Shown one piece after another: positions 9,201 through 16,060 of a stretch of 64,000 nucleotides of DNA. The notes under the pieces are model-generated. The model had not been told where the DNA came from, ran no database searches, and saw only the letters and a program-made list of their open reading frames with translations. The DNA lies in contig CAWDMB010000003.1 of assembly GCA_963803375.1 (NCBI GenBank), positions 1 to 64,000 on the forward strand, in the 5' to 3' direction. Origin of the DNA: JAOPZW01 sp963803375 (GTDB lineage: Bacteria > Actinomycetota > Thermoleophilia > Solirubrobacterales > Solirubrobacteraceae). A program made the position numbers and the translations under genes. Position 1 is the first letter of the stretch. Each line of letters starts with the position of its first letter.

Positions 9201-9276
9201 TGCTGACCCCCTCGATCGGCTTGGAGCCGGTGTCGGCCTCCTCGACGTACACGCCCGGCGCGAGGTACTCAGGCAT
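6220..9276 (-). CDS. eCIS tail sheath protein 1, with very large repeat-bearing insertion
   Basis: 1018 aa, against about 350-500 for ordinary eCIS sheaths. Residues 1-100 (MPEYLAPGVYVEEADTGSKP, FFTNGGKRLFVVRVL) and about 740-1018 (IPPSGHVIGIYARTD, INPRNINASRNFRDRGRGLRVWGARTT, WRYVNVRRLFNFVEASIE, EFVIIRIGQWSGG) are canonical sheath ends. Between them about 480 residues are made of 5-6 related beta-rich modules, listed as a repeat. The first and last parts align with sheath 2 across the same motifs. The insertion should sit on the outer surface of the particle. ATG at 9276 with AAAGGGATCC before it. It is the first structural gene and probably the major sheath. Confidence 0.92.
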   Translation of the reverse strand: MPEYLAPGVYVEEADTGSKPIEGVSTSTSGMVGVTERGPVNDPTFVSGFADFARQFGGFLDRRAFTGANWLFPHAVDGFFTNGGKRLFVVRVLPDAATHASLRLFGESPGGFAGALAASAAEGDGYLVVDDAAGLAADDWVLIADDDRTEYVQVSDADALALRAALPAAQAAQTAVVPVTFAATPAPGDLATNPTNDVAAGATELVVDDIANLAVGSVVRIGAGDTTDFAVVVDPLPATAADPVAVGARLGFDHPAADDVVLVDPTPDVATPLAHDADEGARIIVVEDETALAGADAIGFGAAPHRFYVTVGQLGVTAISPPGLGLRQTAGALVVQPTLDTAVADRALTADADVEATEIEVDTRDSLDTDTWLRLEGADGVEYVRIADVDAEASPGPVTLARPLRAAYTVGDPVAPRKDTDADTDPTALARTAGAGETALALVEGGAYTGAGTLRLGPLGGARTEYLDFVATAADLTNLQGTVRSPHRAGIALGERRPFLTVRAIDRGAWGNALRITAEAEDAPTLDTTTPGGNAGDATLTLATGVGLEPGAVLEFYVRAAGADTILFRQKVEAVAGRVVTFGAAGLEQSVAANTRVRTGEFKLTVAGLRTNPRTRVEAVDPALAETLRNLSLDPRHSRYVERVVGRIPPGATPPALDERGEGESQLVRVDDLFAEADALASERTAPDLLTDLTPDGVQQPFGLRLEGGDDQLPALADATFIGADAVDPRDRTGLQALKNVDDVSIVAIPGRTAQSVQQALLAHCELMRYRIAVLDSQRGSDPFGLRLEQVQAQRSLYDSKYGALYYPWFVIDDPFAPNPNVPQPVKIPPSGHVIGIYARTDAERGVHKAPANEVIRGINDLQINLVKEQQDLINPRNINASRNFRDRGRGLRVWGARTTTSDPDWRYVNVRRLFNFVEASIERGTQWVVFEPNDFRLWARVTQSVTAFLTAVWRDGALMGRTPDEAFYVKCDETTMSQYDVDNGRLIMLIGIAPVKPAEFVIIRIGQWSGGSLVEEA
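7477..8910 (-). repeat. Degenerate ~55-65-residue modules inside sheath 1
   Basis: Six segments share a pattern of the type T-x-L-x-V-D-x(4)-L-x(2)-G-D/S-x-V-x-I-G-x(3)-T-E/D-Y/F-V-x-V. They start at about residues 123 (LVVDDAAGLAADDWVLIADDDRTEYVQV), 202 (LVVDDIANLAVGSVVRIG), 281 (IIVVEDETALAGADAIGF), 357 (IEVDTRDSLDTDTWLRLEGADGVEYV), 437 and 538. Each looks like a small beta-sandwich. Repeats of this kind are common on exposed adhesive or decoration domains. The exact boundaries are approximate. Confidence 0.6.
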
Positions 9277-9303
9277 GGCGGATCCCTTTCTTTGCGCTAC
9301 GGG

Positions 9304-10383
9304 TCACGGCGCGAGCTGGAGGTTCACGAGGTTGGGGGACCGGCCGGCATCTAGCGTCCACGGGACCACCGGGCCCGCGGCACCGCCAGGCGTCGGCCGC
9401 GCCCGCAGCGTGATCGTGGCCACGCCGCCGACGCCGTCGAGCGCGTAGAAGCCCTGCGGATCGGCGACCGCGCCGACCGAGTGCAGCTCGATCGGACCGG
9501 CGGCGGCGTCGCCGACCTGCACGGCGGTCGCCGCCGTGGCCACCGAGCCGTTCAACAGGAGCAGTCCGTCGCCGGCGCGCGCGCCGCGCGTGAGCTGACG
9601 CATCGGCGGCGTCGGCGTGGGCGTGGTGAACGCGAACTCCGCGACCGGGGTCCCCGCCGGGTAGCTGCGGGTGAGCCGCTGGGTGAGCGTGATCTCGCGC
9701 GGCGCGGGGCCCGTCATCGCGACGGGCACGAACTCGAGGCGGCGCTGAGGCTCGAGCCCGAGGACCGGCGTGCCCGTCACCGGGGCGCCGCTGAGGGCGA
9801 GGATGTCGGCGCCGCCGGCCGCGTCGCGCGTGAGCGTGCGCTGCGCGCCGACCGGGGCGGCGGCGCGTGCCTGCACCGGCGCGCCGAGAGCGTGGTCGGC
9901 GTGCAGCGGCGTGCGCAGCGAGAGCCTGCCTTGCGCGCCATCGTCCGCGACGCGGACGATGGCTCCCGGCGCGGGCGAGCGATCGGTCGAGCTCTGCACG
10001 ACTCGGCCCTGCACGCGGATCGGCAGCGGGCGCAGCGCGACCGGGGCGAGCACGATCGGGATCGCGCTCGCCGCGGGCGCGCTCACGGTCACTGTCTGCG
10101 CGACGTAGCCCGCCGCGCGGATCCTGAGCGCGAACGAGTGCGGAGTCGTCGCGTGCCCGGGCAGGACCCGCTCGAGCTCGCCGGCCAGGCAGAACGCGCC
10201 GCTCTCGAGCGCCTTTGCGAACACGCCCTCGCGGTCCGTCCGCAGCTCCAGCGCGGTGCGCGGCGCCGTGCCAGTGACGTCGTCGGTGGCCGTTCCGGTC
10301 ACGAGCACGCCGAAGACCGACGTAACGTCCTCGACGACCGTGTACGTCCGCCCAGACGCCTCGACCTCGACCCGCACGCCCAT
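9304..10383 (-). CDS. eCIS-associated carboxypeptidase-regulatory-like (beta-sandwich) protein
   Basis: 359 aa with no signal peptide. It has Ig-like/CarboxypepD_reg-type beta domains: VFGVLVTGTATDDVTG, AFCLAGELERVLPG followed by SFALRIRAAGYVAQTVTVS (typical of carboxypeptidase regulatory repeats), and a C-terminal domain GFYALDGVGGVATITLRARP. Proteins of this sort lie between the cap gene and the sheath gene in many actinobacterial eCIS clusters; their role is unproven (particle decoration or binding is an inference). The start is 1 nt after the DUF4255 stop, so expression is coupled. Confidence 0.65.
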   Translation of the reverse strand: MGVRVEVEASGRTYTVVEDVTSVFGVLVTGTATDDVTGTAPRTALELRTDREGVFAKALESGAFCLAGELERVLPGHATTPHSFALRIRAAGYVAQTVTVSAPAASAIPIVLAPVALRPLPIRVQGRVVQSSTDRSPAPGAIVRVADDGAQGRLSLRTPLHADHALGAPVQARAAAPVGAQRTLTRDAAGGADILALSGAPVTGTPVLGLEPQRRLEFVPVAMTGPAPREITLTQRLTRSYPAGTPVAEFAFTTPTPTPPMRQLTRGARAGDGLLLLNGSVATAATAVQVGDAAAGPIELHSVGAVADPQGFYALDGVGGVATITLRARPTPGGAAGPVVPWTLDAGRSPNLVNLQLAP

Positions 10384-10384
10384 C

Positions 10385-10984
10385 TCAGCGCACCTCGAGG
10401 ACCTGGTCGTGCCGGGCGCGCCGCGTGCGCACCGGCGAGGTCCGCAGGGGCTCGTGGCCGGAGTCGATCCTGACGACCTGCACGCGGTAGGAGGCCGACA
10501 GCTGGTAGGACTCCTCGAGCGCCGACCACACGCGCGTCAGCTCTTCGAGCGACAGCGTCTCGAGCGTGAGCCGCAACTCCGTCGGCTCGCCGGCAAGGTC
10601 GTCGCGGAGGTCGCTTCCGCGCAGCACGCCGTGGTCGCTGAACACCTGCAGGACCCGGCCGAGCAGCGCCTGCTCGTTCTCCGGCGTGCGCGTGATCGGC
10701 GCCACGAGGTAGAAGAGGTCGACCGGCAGCGGCTGGCGCGGGAGCTGGTCGTCGACGGGGACCGGGGGCTCGTTGAGGAGGTCGCCGTTGCGGGTCACGC
10801 GGTACAGCCACAGCGAGATCCCGTTCGGCCCGGTGTTCGGCGCGGCGGCGTCGCGCATCTCGCGCGGTGAGCTGAGGTCGATCGGGACGTTGCGCAGCTG
10901 CGGGTCGGGGCTGTTGGTGATGTGGGCCTGCAGGAGCGCCTGGAGCGTCCGGCTGACCGCGCGGATCGCCGTGAACTCGCTCAT
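10385..10984 (-). CDS. DUF4255 family tail-terminator/cap protein (Pvc16/Afp16-like)
   Basis: 199 aa. The N-terminal DUF4255 region is clear: FTAIRAVSRTLQALLQAHI, PNGISLWLYRVTRNGDLLNEP, LPVDLFYLVAPITRTPENEQALLGRVLQVFSDH, and ELRLTLETLSLEELTRVWSAL. This family ends the tube and sheath at the distal end of eCIS particles and is a strong marker that the cluster is an eCIS and not a prophage. The start codon overlaps the stop of the receiver gene (ATGA), so the two are translated together. Confidence 0.88.
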   Translation of the reverse strand: MSEFTAIRAVSRTLQALLQAHITNSPDPQLRNVPIDLSSPREMRDAAAPNTGPNGISLWLYRVTRNGDLLNEPPVPVDDQLPRQPLPVDLFYLVAPITRTPENEQALLGRVLQVFSDHGVLRGSDLRDDLAGEPTELRLTLETLSLEELTRVWSALEESYQLSASYRVQVVRIDSGHEPLRTSPVRTRRARHDQVLEVR

Positions 10985-11352
10985 GCCGGGCGCTCTCCCG
11001 CGGCGGACCAGTCACCGGCGATCGTGGAAGCGAGCCGTCGCGGCGAAAGCTCGCCGAGCGCGATCTCGTGGGCGCGCAGCTCGTAGAGCGTCGTCTGGCT
11101 GCCGCCGGAGTCGACGGCGAGCACGCGGACCTGCGGGCCCTCCTCGAGCACGCGCCGGCGGACGGCGCGCGAATCGAAGACGTCGGCGCCCATGACCACG
11201 TAGTCCGCGCGCGTGCGGTCGATGGCGACGTCGATGCCGACGTGCTCGGTGAACTCGCCGACGAGCTCGAACCGCGGATCATCCGCGAGCGCCTCGCGAA
11301 TGATCTGTCGGAGCATGTGCGGCATGTCGATCAGCAGCACGCGGATGGACAA
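10981..11352 (-). CDS. Receiver-domain-like protein, probable phosphoacceptor missing
   Basis: 123 aa from a TTG at 11352. It looks like a lone CheY-type receiver: RVLLIDMPHMLRQIIREALADDP at the start and a hydrophobic strand YVVMGADVF where the phosphorylated Asp should sit. Counted from the preceding Asp the acceptor position appears to be Gly, so it is probably a pseudo-receiver. It has no output domain. The 4-nt overlap with the DUF4255 gene makes it the first gene of the eCIS operon. A regulatory or particle-related role is inference only. Confidence 0.6.
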   Translation of the reverse strand: MSIRVLLIDMPHMLRQIIREALADDPRFELVGEFTEHVGIDVAIDRTRADYVVMGADVFDSRAVRRRVLEEGPQVRVLAVDSGGSQTTLYELRAHEIALGELSPRRLASTIAGDWSAAGERPA

Positions 11353-11438
11353 CGCGCCGATCGTGCTCGCCCGGCGAGCCGTTGGGAATGGTCCTTTCGG
11401 ACCAAACTCCGCGGCGTCCCGGACCGGGCCGTGGAGGT

Positions 11439-11458
11439 GCCGCGGCCCCGGCCGCGGC
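11439..11458. terminator. GC hairpin after the LuxR regulator gene
   Basis: Perfect 9-bp inverted repeat GCCGCGGCC-cc-GGCCGCGGC, 11 nt past the stop of the LuxR gene on the minus strand. There is no U-tract, as usual in high-GC actinobacteria. It could end that transcript before the eCIS operon, or act as a protein-binding palindrome. Confidence 0.45.
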
Positions 11459-11469
11459 GTCCCGGAGTA

Positions 11470-12198
11470 CTAAATCCCCGCGGAGCTGCCGGCCCTCGCG
11501 CGGCGCGCGAGCCGCTGCTCGCGCGCCCGCGCCGCGGCTTCCGTGCGCCGGGTGACGTCGAGCCGCGCGAAGATCTCGTGCAGGTGGTTCTTCACCGTCG
11601 GCAGCTCGATGCAGAGGCGCGCGGCGATCTCCTTGTTCGTCAGCCCCTCGTCGATGAGCGCCATGATCTCGAGCTGGCGAGTCGTCAGCTGCGCGCGCGG
11701 GGGTCCCGCCGGCTCGGCGGCGAGCGCCGTGATGCGGCGCAGCAGGCTCGCCGCCATGCGCGGAGAGCAGAGCATCTCCCCGCGCGAGACGCTGTCCACG
11801 GCCGCTACGAGGTCCTCGATCGAGCCCTCACGCGACACGTAGCCCGAGATGCCGGCCTCGGCGAGGGCGATCAGCCGCGGCTCGACCTCCGGCATGGCCA
11901 GCGCGATGATCTTCGCGCCGGGCACGGCCGCCGCGACCGCGCGCACCGCCTCGACGCTGTCCGGCGCATCGCCGTCAAGGAGCACCACGTCCGCGCCGGC
12001 GGCCGCGATGTCCGCGAGCGCCCCGATCGGGTCGGCCGCCTTCCCGGCCACCTCGAACCACCGGCCCAGCGCGTCGCTCAGCCCGTCGCGGTAGAGGCGC
12101 GTGCCCGAGACGAGGTAGACCCGGATCGGCCCGCGGCGCGCGGCGCAGCGAGGCGCGCCGCCGCCGTGGCTCGAACCCCTGCGTGGACCAGGCCCCAT
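11470..12198 (-). CDS. NarL/LuxR-family response regulator
   Basis: 242 aa; ATG at 12198 chosen for the AGGGGA 3 nt upstream. Receiver domain about residues 20-135 with phosphoacceptor Asp in ADVVLLDGD and the conserved SGYVSREGS region; C-terminal HTH about 170-225 (LTTRQLEIMALIDEGLTNKEIAARLCIELPTVKNHLHEIFARL). No sensor kinase is nearby. It is directly upstream of, and co-directional with, the eCIS operon, separated by a 117-bp gap with a hairpin, which makes it the best candidate for local control of that operon (inference). Confidence 0.85.
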   Translation of the reverse strand: MGPGPRRGSSHGGGAPRCAARRGPIRVYLVSGTRLYRDGLSDALGRWFEVAGKAADPIGALADIAAAGADVVLLDGDAPDSVEAVRAVAAAVPGAKIIALAMPEVEPRLIALAEAGISGYVSREGSIEDLVAAVDSVSRGEMLCSPRMAASLLRRITALAAEPAGPPRAQLTTRQLEIMALIDEGLTNKEIAARLCIELPTVKNHLHEIFARLDVTRRTEAAARAREQRLARRARAGSSAGI

Positions 12199-12369
12199 CG
12201 GTCCCCTAACGGCTTGCCTGCATCCGGTCTCGTCGCGACCGACGCTCTTGGCCGGCGTCGCCCGAGACAAGCGCGCCGGCGATTTTGGTCAGGTTTCGCA
12301 CCGCGGGGTGTGCAAACGCTCTTCATCGGCGACAGCTGCGCGCCGCTCGGGCGCATCCTCCGTAGAGCG

Positions 12370-12760
12370 CGCGTCTCGGTTGCCGACGGCCCCGTCGTGC
12401 TCGTCGTGCTCGTTAAGTGCGCCGCCGAGCTGCAGCACCCCGATCTTCCCTTCCGGGAGATCGCTCTTGGCGGCGACGTCCTGCATGGTCGAGAGCAGGT
12501 CGTCGCTCAGCTCGGCGAGGTACTCGGTCTTCCAGTAGTGCGGGATGCCGTTGGGTTCGGCATGTCGAGTAGGACTGCGGCTCGACGTAGGGCCGTTCGC
12601 GCAGCAGGTCCACGACGGGATCGCCGAGCGCCCGGATCGGCGCGATGGCTTCACCGACGCCGGCGAGTCGCCGCCGTGGCAGACGGCCATGGCGCAGATC
12701 TTCTGGCCGCCGGCGCTGGCGGCGAGCGGGCGGAACTCGGCGCGCACGGCGGCGCCTGAT
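12370..12760 (-). pseudogene. Remnant of an FAD-binding (berberine-type) oxidoreductase
   Basis: About 130 codons on the minus strand match the C-terminal part of FAD-linked oxidases. They read KICAMAVCHGGDSPA in one frame, then GVGEAIAPIRALGDPVVDLL in a second frame, then HYWKTEYLAELSDDLLSTM and IGVLQLGGALNEHDEHDGAVGNRDA back in the first. Two frameshifts, near 12660 and 12565, and loss of both the FAD-binding N-terminus and the berberine-like end show it is decayed. The 12.2-12.9 kb stretch holds nothing else recognisable. Confidence 0.65.
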
Positions 12761-12878
12761 TCTGGTCGCCCGCGGGGTGGGCCCGTCGGTGATACAGACA
12801 TTGGTCCGACCGGCAGTTGGCCCGTGCATCGCACACGCCAGCCGTGACGGTCGTCGGACGTGTGGCGCATGACCGCGA

Positions 12879-12884
12879 TATAAC
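12879..12884 (+). promoter_or_regulatory. -10 box TATAAC for the VOC gene
   Basis: TATAAC lies 7 nt before the GTG at 12892; transcription would start at or next to the GTG, giving a leaderless mRNA. No Shine-Dalgarno sequence is present, which fits. Confidence 0.45.
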
Positions 12885-12891
12885 GCGGATA

Positions 12892-13242
12892 GTGGATATC
12901 AGCAGGGTGGTGCCAAACATCAAGTCGGAGCGGCCCGCCGAGACCCGCGACTTCTTCGTGCACCTGCTGGGCTTCGAGGTGGCGATGGACATGGAGTGGG
13001 TCGTGACCGTCGCCTCACCGACCAACCCCTCCGCCCAGGTGACCATCGTCGGCAATGACGACATGGCTGGCCCCGGCATCTCGGTAGAGGTGGCTGACGT
13101 GGACGCTGTGCACGCCAGGGCCGTCGAGCAGGGCTCCGAGATCATCTACCCCCTCCGCGACGAGGAGTGGGGGGTCCGGCGCTTCATGCTCCGCGAGCCG
13201 AGCGGCACGGTTGTCAACGTCTTATCGCATCGCTCGGGGTGA
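12892..13242 (+). CDS. VOC-family (glyoxalase/bleomycin-resistance-like) protein
   Basis: 116 aa; GTG at 12892 chosen because a -10 box lies 7 nt upstream and the domain starts at once (VDISRVVPNIKSERP). It is one VOC betaalphabetabetabeta unit pair: ETRDFFVHLLGFEV, WVVTVASPTNPSAQVTIVG, ISVEVADVDAVHARAVEQG, EEWGVRRFMLREPSGTVVNVLSH. VOC proteins are metal-dependent isomerases or dioxygenases or antibiotic-binding proteins; the substrate cannot be told. A longer TTG-start frame from 12817 adds an unlikely N-terminus. Confidence 0.75.
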   Translation: MDISRVVPNIKSERPAETRDFFVHLLGFEVAMDMEWVVTVASPTNPSAQVTIVGNDDMAGPGISVEVADVDAVHARAVEQGSEIIYPLRDEEWGVRRFMLREPSGTVVNVLSHRSG

Positions 13243-13489
13243 GCGCACCGCTGGCCTCGCTCCGCGACCGAAGCGGACATCGGCGCTCGGTAGCGGAGAC
13301 GGCTGGGTCGGACGAAATGCGGGAGTAGCGACGTTTCCGACAATGACCGAGCGCCCCCCACACCACACAGGCGGCCTTGACGGGCGCCGTACGGCGAGGT
13401 TTGGGGATGATGAATCGGGCATGGAGCCGACTCAGCCGCGACCAAGCGCCTTCCAGAAGCTCGCCCAAGTCGCGCTCTGTAGAGCGAGA

Positions 13490-13562
13490 TGGAGCTAGGG
13501 GGACTCGAACCCCCGACCTCCTGGGTGCGATCCAGGCGCTCTCCCAACTGAGCTATAGCCCC
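13490..13562 (-). tRNA. tRNA-Ala (anticodon CGC)
   Basis: 73-nt cloverleaf on the minus strand: acceptor GGGGCTA/TAGCTCC with the G3:U70 pair that marks alanine, D-arm AGCTCAGTTGGGAGAGC, anticodon stem-loop CCTGG-ATCGCAC-CCAGG, T-arm GGGGGTTCGAGTCCCCC, discriminator A. CCA is not encoded. It reads GCG codons, frequent in this genome. Confidence 0.95.
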
Positions 13563-13638
13563 GAGGAGGCCGAAGTGTAGCCAGCGCGCTCAGTGCGGCC
13601 GGGGTGAGCGCCGATACAGTCCGCACAGGATCGGCCCC

Positions 13639-15558
13639 ATGAGCTTTCGCAACCGCCTCACGCTCTTCTTCGTGCTCATCGTCATCGTGCCGATGATCGC
13701 GGTGGGCTTCGTGCTCTTCCACCTCATCGCCACGAACGAGAGCGGCAAGGCCGACGCGAAGCTCGCCGCGCGCCAGGAGACCGCGATCGCGCTCGCCGGG
13801 GCCGTGCGCGAGGACGCGAACGTGGCCGCGCTGGCGATCGGGCGCGACGTGGGGCTCGCTCAGGCCCTGCGCGCCGCCGACCGCCCGGCCCTCGAGGCGC
13901 GGATGCGCGCGCTGCTCGGCACGCGGAATGCCAGGCGGATCGTCGTTTCGCGCGACGGCCGCCCGCTCGCCGACGTCGGCAGCTCGACCGCGACCTTCCC
14001 GGCCTCGCGGGCGCTCGTCGATCGCTCGCGCGGCGAGCTCGGCATGCTCCAGGTCTCCGTCGAGGAGCCCGGCGAGTACGCGGCGCTCGTGCGCAAGGCG
14101 ACGGGCCAGCAGGTCGTCGTCCAGCGCGCGGGCGGCCCGGTGCTCGCCTCGACGGTGCGCGGAGTCGACGCGGACGGCTTGCCCTCCGGCCACGGCCGGG
14201 TCGAGGTCGCCGGGCGCGAGTTCAGCGCGGCGTCGTTCGAGCCGCCCGGGTTCCTCGGTGACCGCCTCAAGGTCTCCGTGCTGTCCCCGGCAGCCCAGGA
14301 GGCCGACGCGGTCAGGCGCAACCGGGTCATCGCGGGCGCGCTCCTGGGCGGCTTCTTCATCCTCGCCTTCACGTTCGCGCTGATCGTCTCGCGCTCGCTG
14401 CAGCGCCAGGTCGGGTCGCTGCTCCAGGCCGCGCGCCGGCTGGGCTCGGGCGACTTCTCGGCAAAGGTCCCGACGACCGGCCACGACGAGCTGGCGATGC
14501 TCGGCGAGGAGTTCAACAAGATGTCCTCGCAGCTGCAGCAGCGCCTCGACGAGCTCGCCCAGGAGCGCGTGCGCCTGCAGCACGCGATGCGCCGCATCGG
14601 CGACACGTTCGCGTCCAACCTCGACCGCGAAGGGCTGCTCGAGATCGTCGTGCGCACCGCGGTCGAGGGCGTGGGCGCCGACGCCGGGCGGGCGAGCGTG
14701 CGTCCCGGGCCGCATCAGCCGCTCGAGCACGCCGCGGTCACGGGCGAGCTCGATGCCGAGTCGGCAACGCCGGCGGTCGCGGCCGAGCTCGCCGAGGCGG
14801 TCGGCGCGGCCGAGGCCCAGGTGCTCGAGACCGGACAGGCGAGCGAGGCGACGCTCGACGGCGTCAGCGCGCTGTCGCATCCGCTGCGCCCCGACGAGGC
14901 CCACGTCGTGATCTCGGGCGTCGTGTCGGTCGCGCGGCGGGGGCGGCCGTTCGGCGACACCGAGCGCGACCTCTTCCACTACCTCGCCACCCAGGCCGCG
15001 GTCTCGATCGAGAACGTCGGCCTGCACGAGGCCGTCGAGCGCCAGGCGGTCACCGATGACCTGACCGGGCTCTCGAACCGCCGCCGCTTCGAGGAGGTGA
15101 TGGCCTCCGAGGTTGGACGCGCCAAGCGCTTCGGGCAGCCGCTGGCGCTCGTGCTCCTCGACCTCGACGACTTCAAGGCCGTCAACGACACGTTCGGCCA
15201 CCAGCAGGGCGACGTCGTCCTGCGCGAGGTGGCGCGCGTGCTGCGCGAGACCTCGCGCGAGATCGACGAGCCCGCCCGCTACGGCGGCGAGGAGCTCGCG
15301 GTCATCCTCCCCGGCACGGACCTCGCCGGCGCCTTCAACCTCGCCGAGCGCGTGCGCGCGGGGGTCGAGGCCCTCGAGCTGCCGCTCCTCGACGGACAGG
15401 GGACGCTCAAGCTGACCGCCTCGTTCGGCGTGGCGACGCTCCCGGCCTCGGCCGCGAACCTCGGCGAGCTCGTCGCCGCCGCGGACGAGGCGCTCTACCG
15501 GGCCAAGCGCGCCGGCAAGAACCGCACGATACGCGCGGAGCCCTCGACGCGGCTGTAG
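13639..15558 (+). CDS. Membrane-bound diguanylate cyclase (sensor-HAMP-GGDEF)
   Basis: 639 aa; makes c-di-GMP from two GTP. Order: TM1 (about 8-30, LFFVLIVIVPMIAVGFVLF), extracytoplasmic sensor region (31-230), TM2 (about 232-252, GALLGGFFILAFTFALIV), HAMP (253-305), a GAF-like region (about 315-465) and GGDEF domain (470-635). The active site is RYGGEEL, the accepted GG[D/E]E variant. An RxxD motif (REID) lies five residues before it, the product-inhibition I-site. DDLTGLSNRRRF is also typical. ATG at 13639, with a TACAGT box 18 nt upstream. No EAL partner is nearby. Confidence 0.92.
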   Translation: MSFRNRLTLFFVLIVIVPMIAVGFVLFHLIATNESGKADAKLAARQETAIALAGAVREDANVAALAIGRDVGLAQALRAADRPALEARMRALLGTRNARRIVVSRDGRPLADVGSSTATFPASRALVDRSRGELGMLQVSVEEPGEYAALVRKATGQQVVVQRAGGPVLASTVRGVDADGLPSGHGRVEVAGREFSAASFEPPGFLGDRLKVSVLSPAAQEADAVRRNRVIAGALLGGFFILAFTFALIVSRSLQRQVGSLLQAARRLGSGDFSAKVPTTGHDELAMLGEEFNKMSSQLQQRLDELAQERVRLQHAMRRIGDTFASNLDREGLLEIVVRTAVEGVGADAGRASVRPGPHQPLEHAAVTGELDAESATPAVAAELAEAVGAAEAQVLETGQASEATLDGVSALSHPLRPDEAHVVISGVVSVARRGRPFGDTERDLFHYLATQAAVSIENVGLHEAVERQAVTDDLTGLSNRRRFEEVMASEVGRAKRFGQPLALVLLDLDDFKAVNDTFGHQQGDVVLREVARVLRETSREIDEPARYGGEELAVILPGTDLAGAFNLAERVRAGVEALELPLLDGQGTLKLTASFGVATLPASAANLGELVAAADEALYRAKRAGKNRTIRAEPSTRL

Positions 15559-15575
15559 CGCGGCCGTCCTGCCAG

Positions 15576-15581
15576 TACGCT
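15576..15581 (+). promoter_or_regulatory. -10 box TACGCT
   Basis: TACGCT with 9 nt to the ATG at 15591. The same hexamer and spacing are found before 27520. Suggests a leaderless transcript. Confidence 0.45.
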
Positions 15582-15590
15582 CTGCTGGTC

Positions 15591-16052
15591 ATGGGATTGC
15601 TCGACGACGCCATCCGCGACCACATCGATCTCAAGCGCCGGCACGGCGCCGACCCGGGCGAGGTCGCGCGGATCGAGTCCGAGGCGCTGGGGCCGGCGCG
15701 GCGCGAGCCGGTGGCCGCGCCGCCCTACGACGCCGGCGCCGAGCCGGCGCCCGAGGCGCCGAGCGAGCGCTCGGGTGCCGTGGCCGCCGAGGCCGCGCCT
15801 GCGCCGCCCGAGCCCGCCACGCAGGAGCCGCACGCGGCGCCCCAGGACGAGCCGATCGTCGACGTCGACCAGCCGACGCGGGCCTTCGACGTCGAGGAGG
15901 AGCGGCCGGAGGACGGAGCCGACGCCACCGCGGAAGGCGAGGAGGAGCGCCGCGAGGACGTGCTCGAGGACACGCCCGAGTTCCTCCAGGAGACGCCCGA
16001 GCACGACCGGCTCTGGTTCGAGCAGAAGCCGCCGAAGGACTTCGACTTCTAG
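15591..16052 (+). CDS. Conserved acidic disordered protein of unknown function
   Basis: 153 aa. Helical N-terminus MGLLDDAIRDHIDLKRRHGADPGEVARIE, then a long Ala/Pro/Glu-rich, probably disordered stretch (about 45-130), and a compact C-terminal motif TPEFLQETPEHDRLWFEQKPPKDFDF. No signal peptide or membrane segment. The conserved ends with a variable middle suggest a protein-protein linker or scaffold. I do not recognise a function. Confidence 0.7.
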   Translation: MGLLDDAIRDHIDLKRRHGADPGEVARIESEALGPARREPVAAPPYDAGAEPAPEAPSERSGAVAAEAAPAPPEPATQEPHAAPQDEPIVDVDQPTRAFDVEEERPEDGADATAEGEEERREDVLEDTPEFLQETPEHDRLWFEQKPPKDFDF

Positions 16053-16060
16053 CCTCCGTG

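Noticed and set aside
3595..9354. A 1919-codon open frame on the plus strand
   Set aside because: It is antisense to the two sheath genes, has Arg/Val/Asp-rich low-complexity sequence and no domain; it is a GC-bias shadow.
2391..12198. Prophage
   Set aside because: In the visible part there is no capsid, portal, terminase, integrase or lysis gene, and DUF4255 plus two sheath/tube pairs fit an eCIS.
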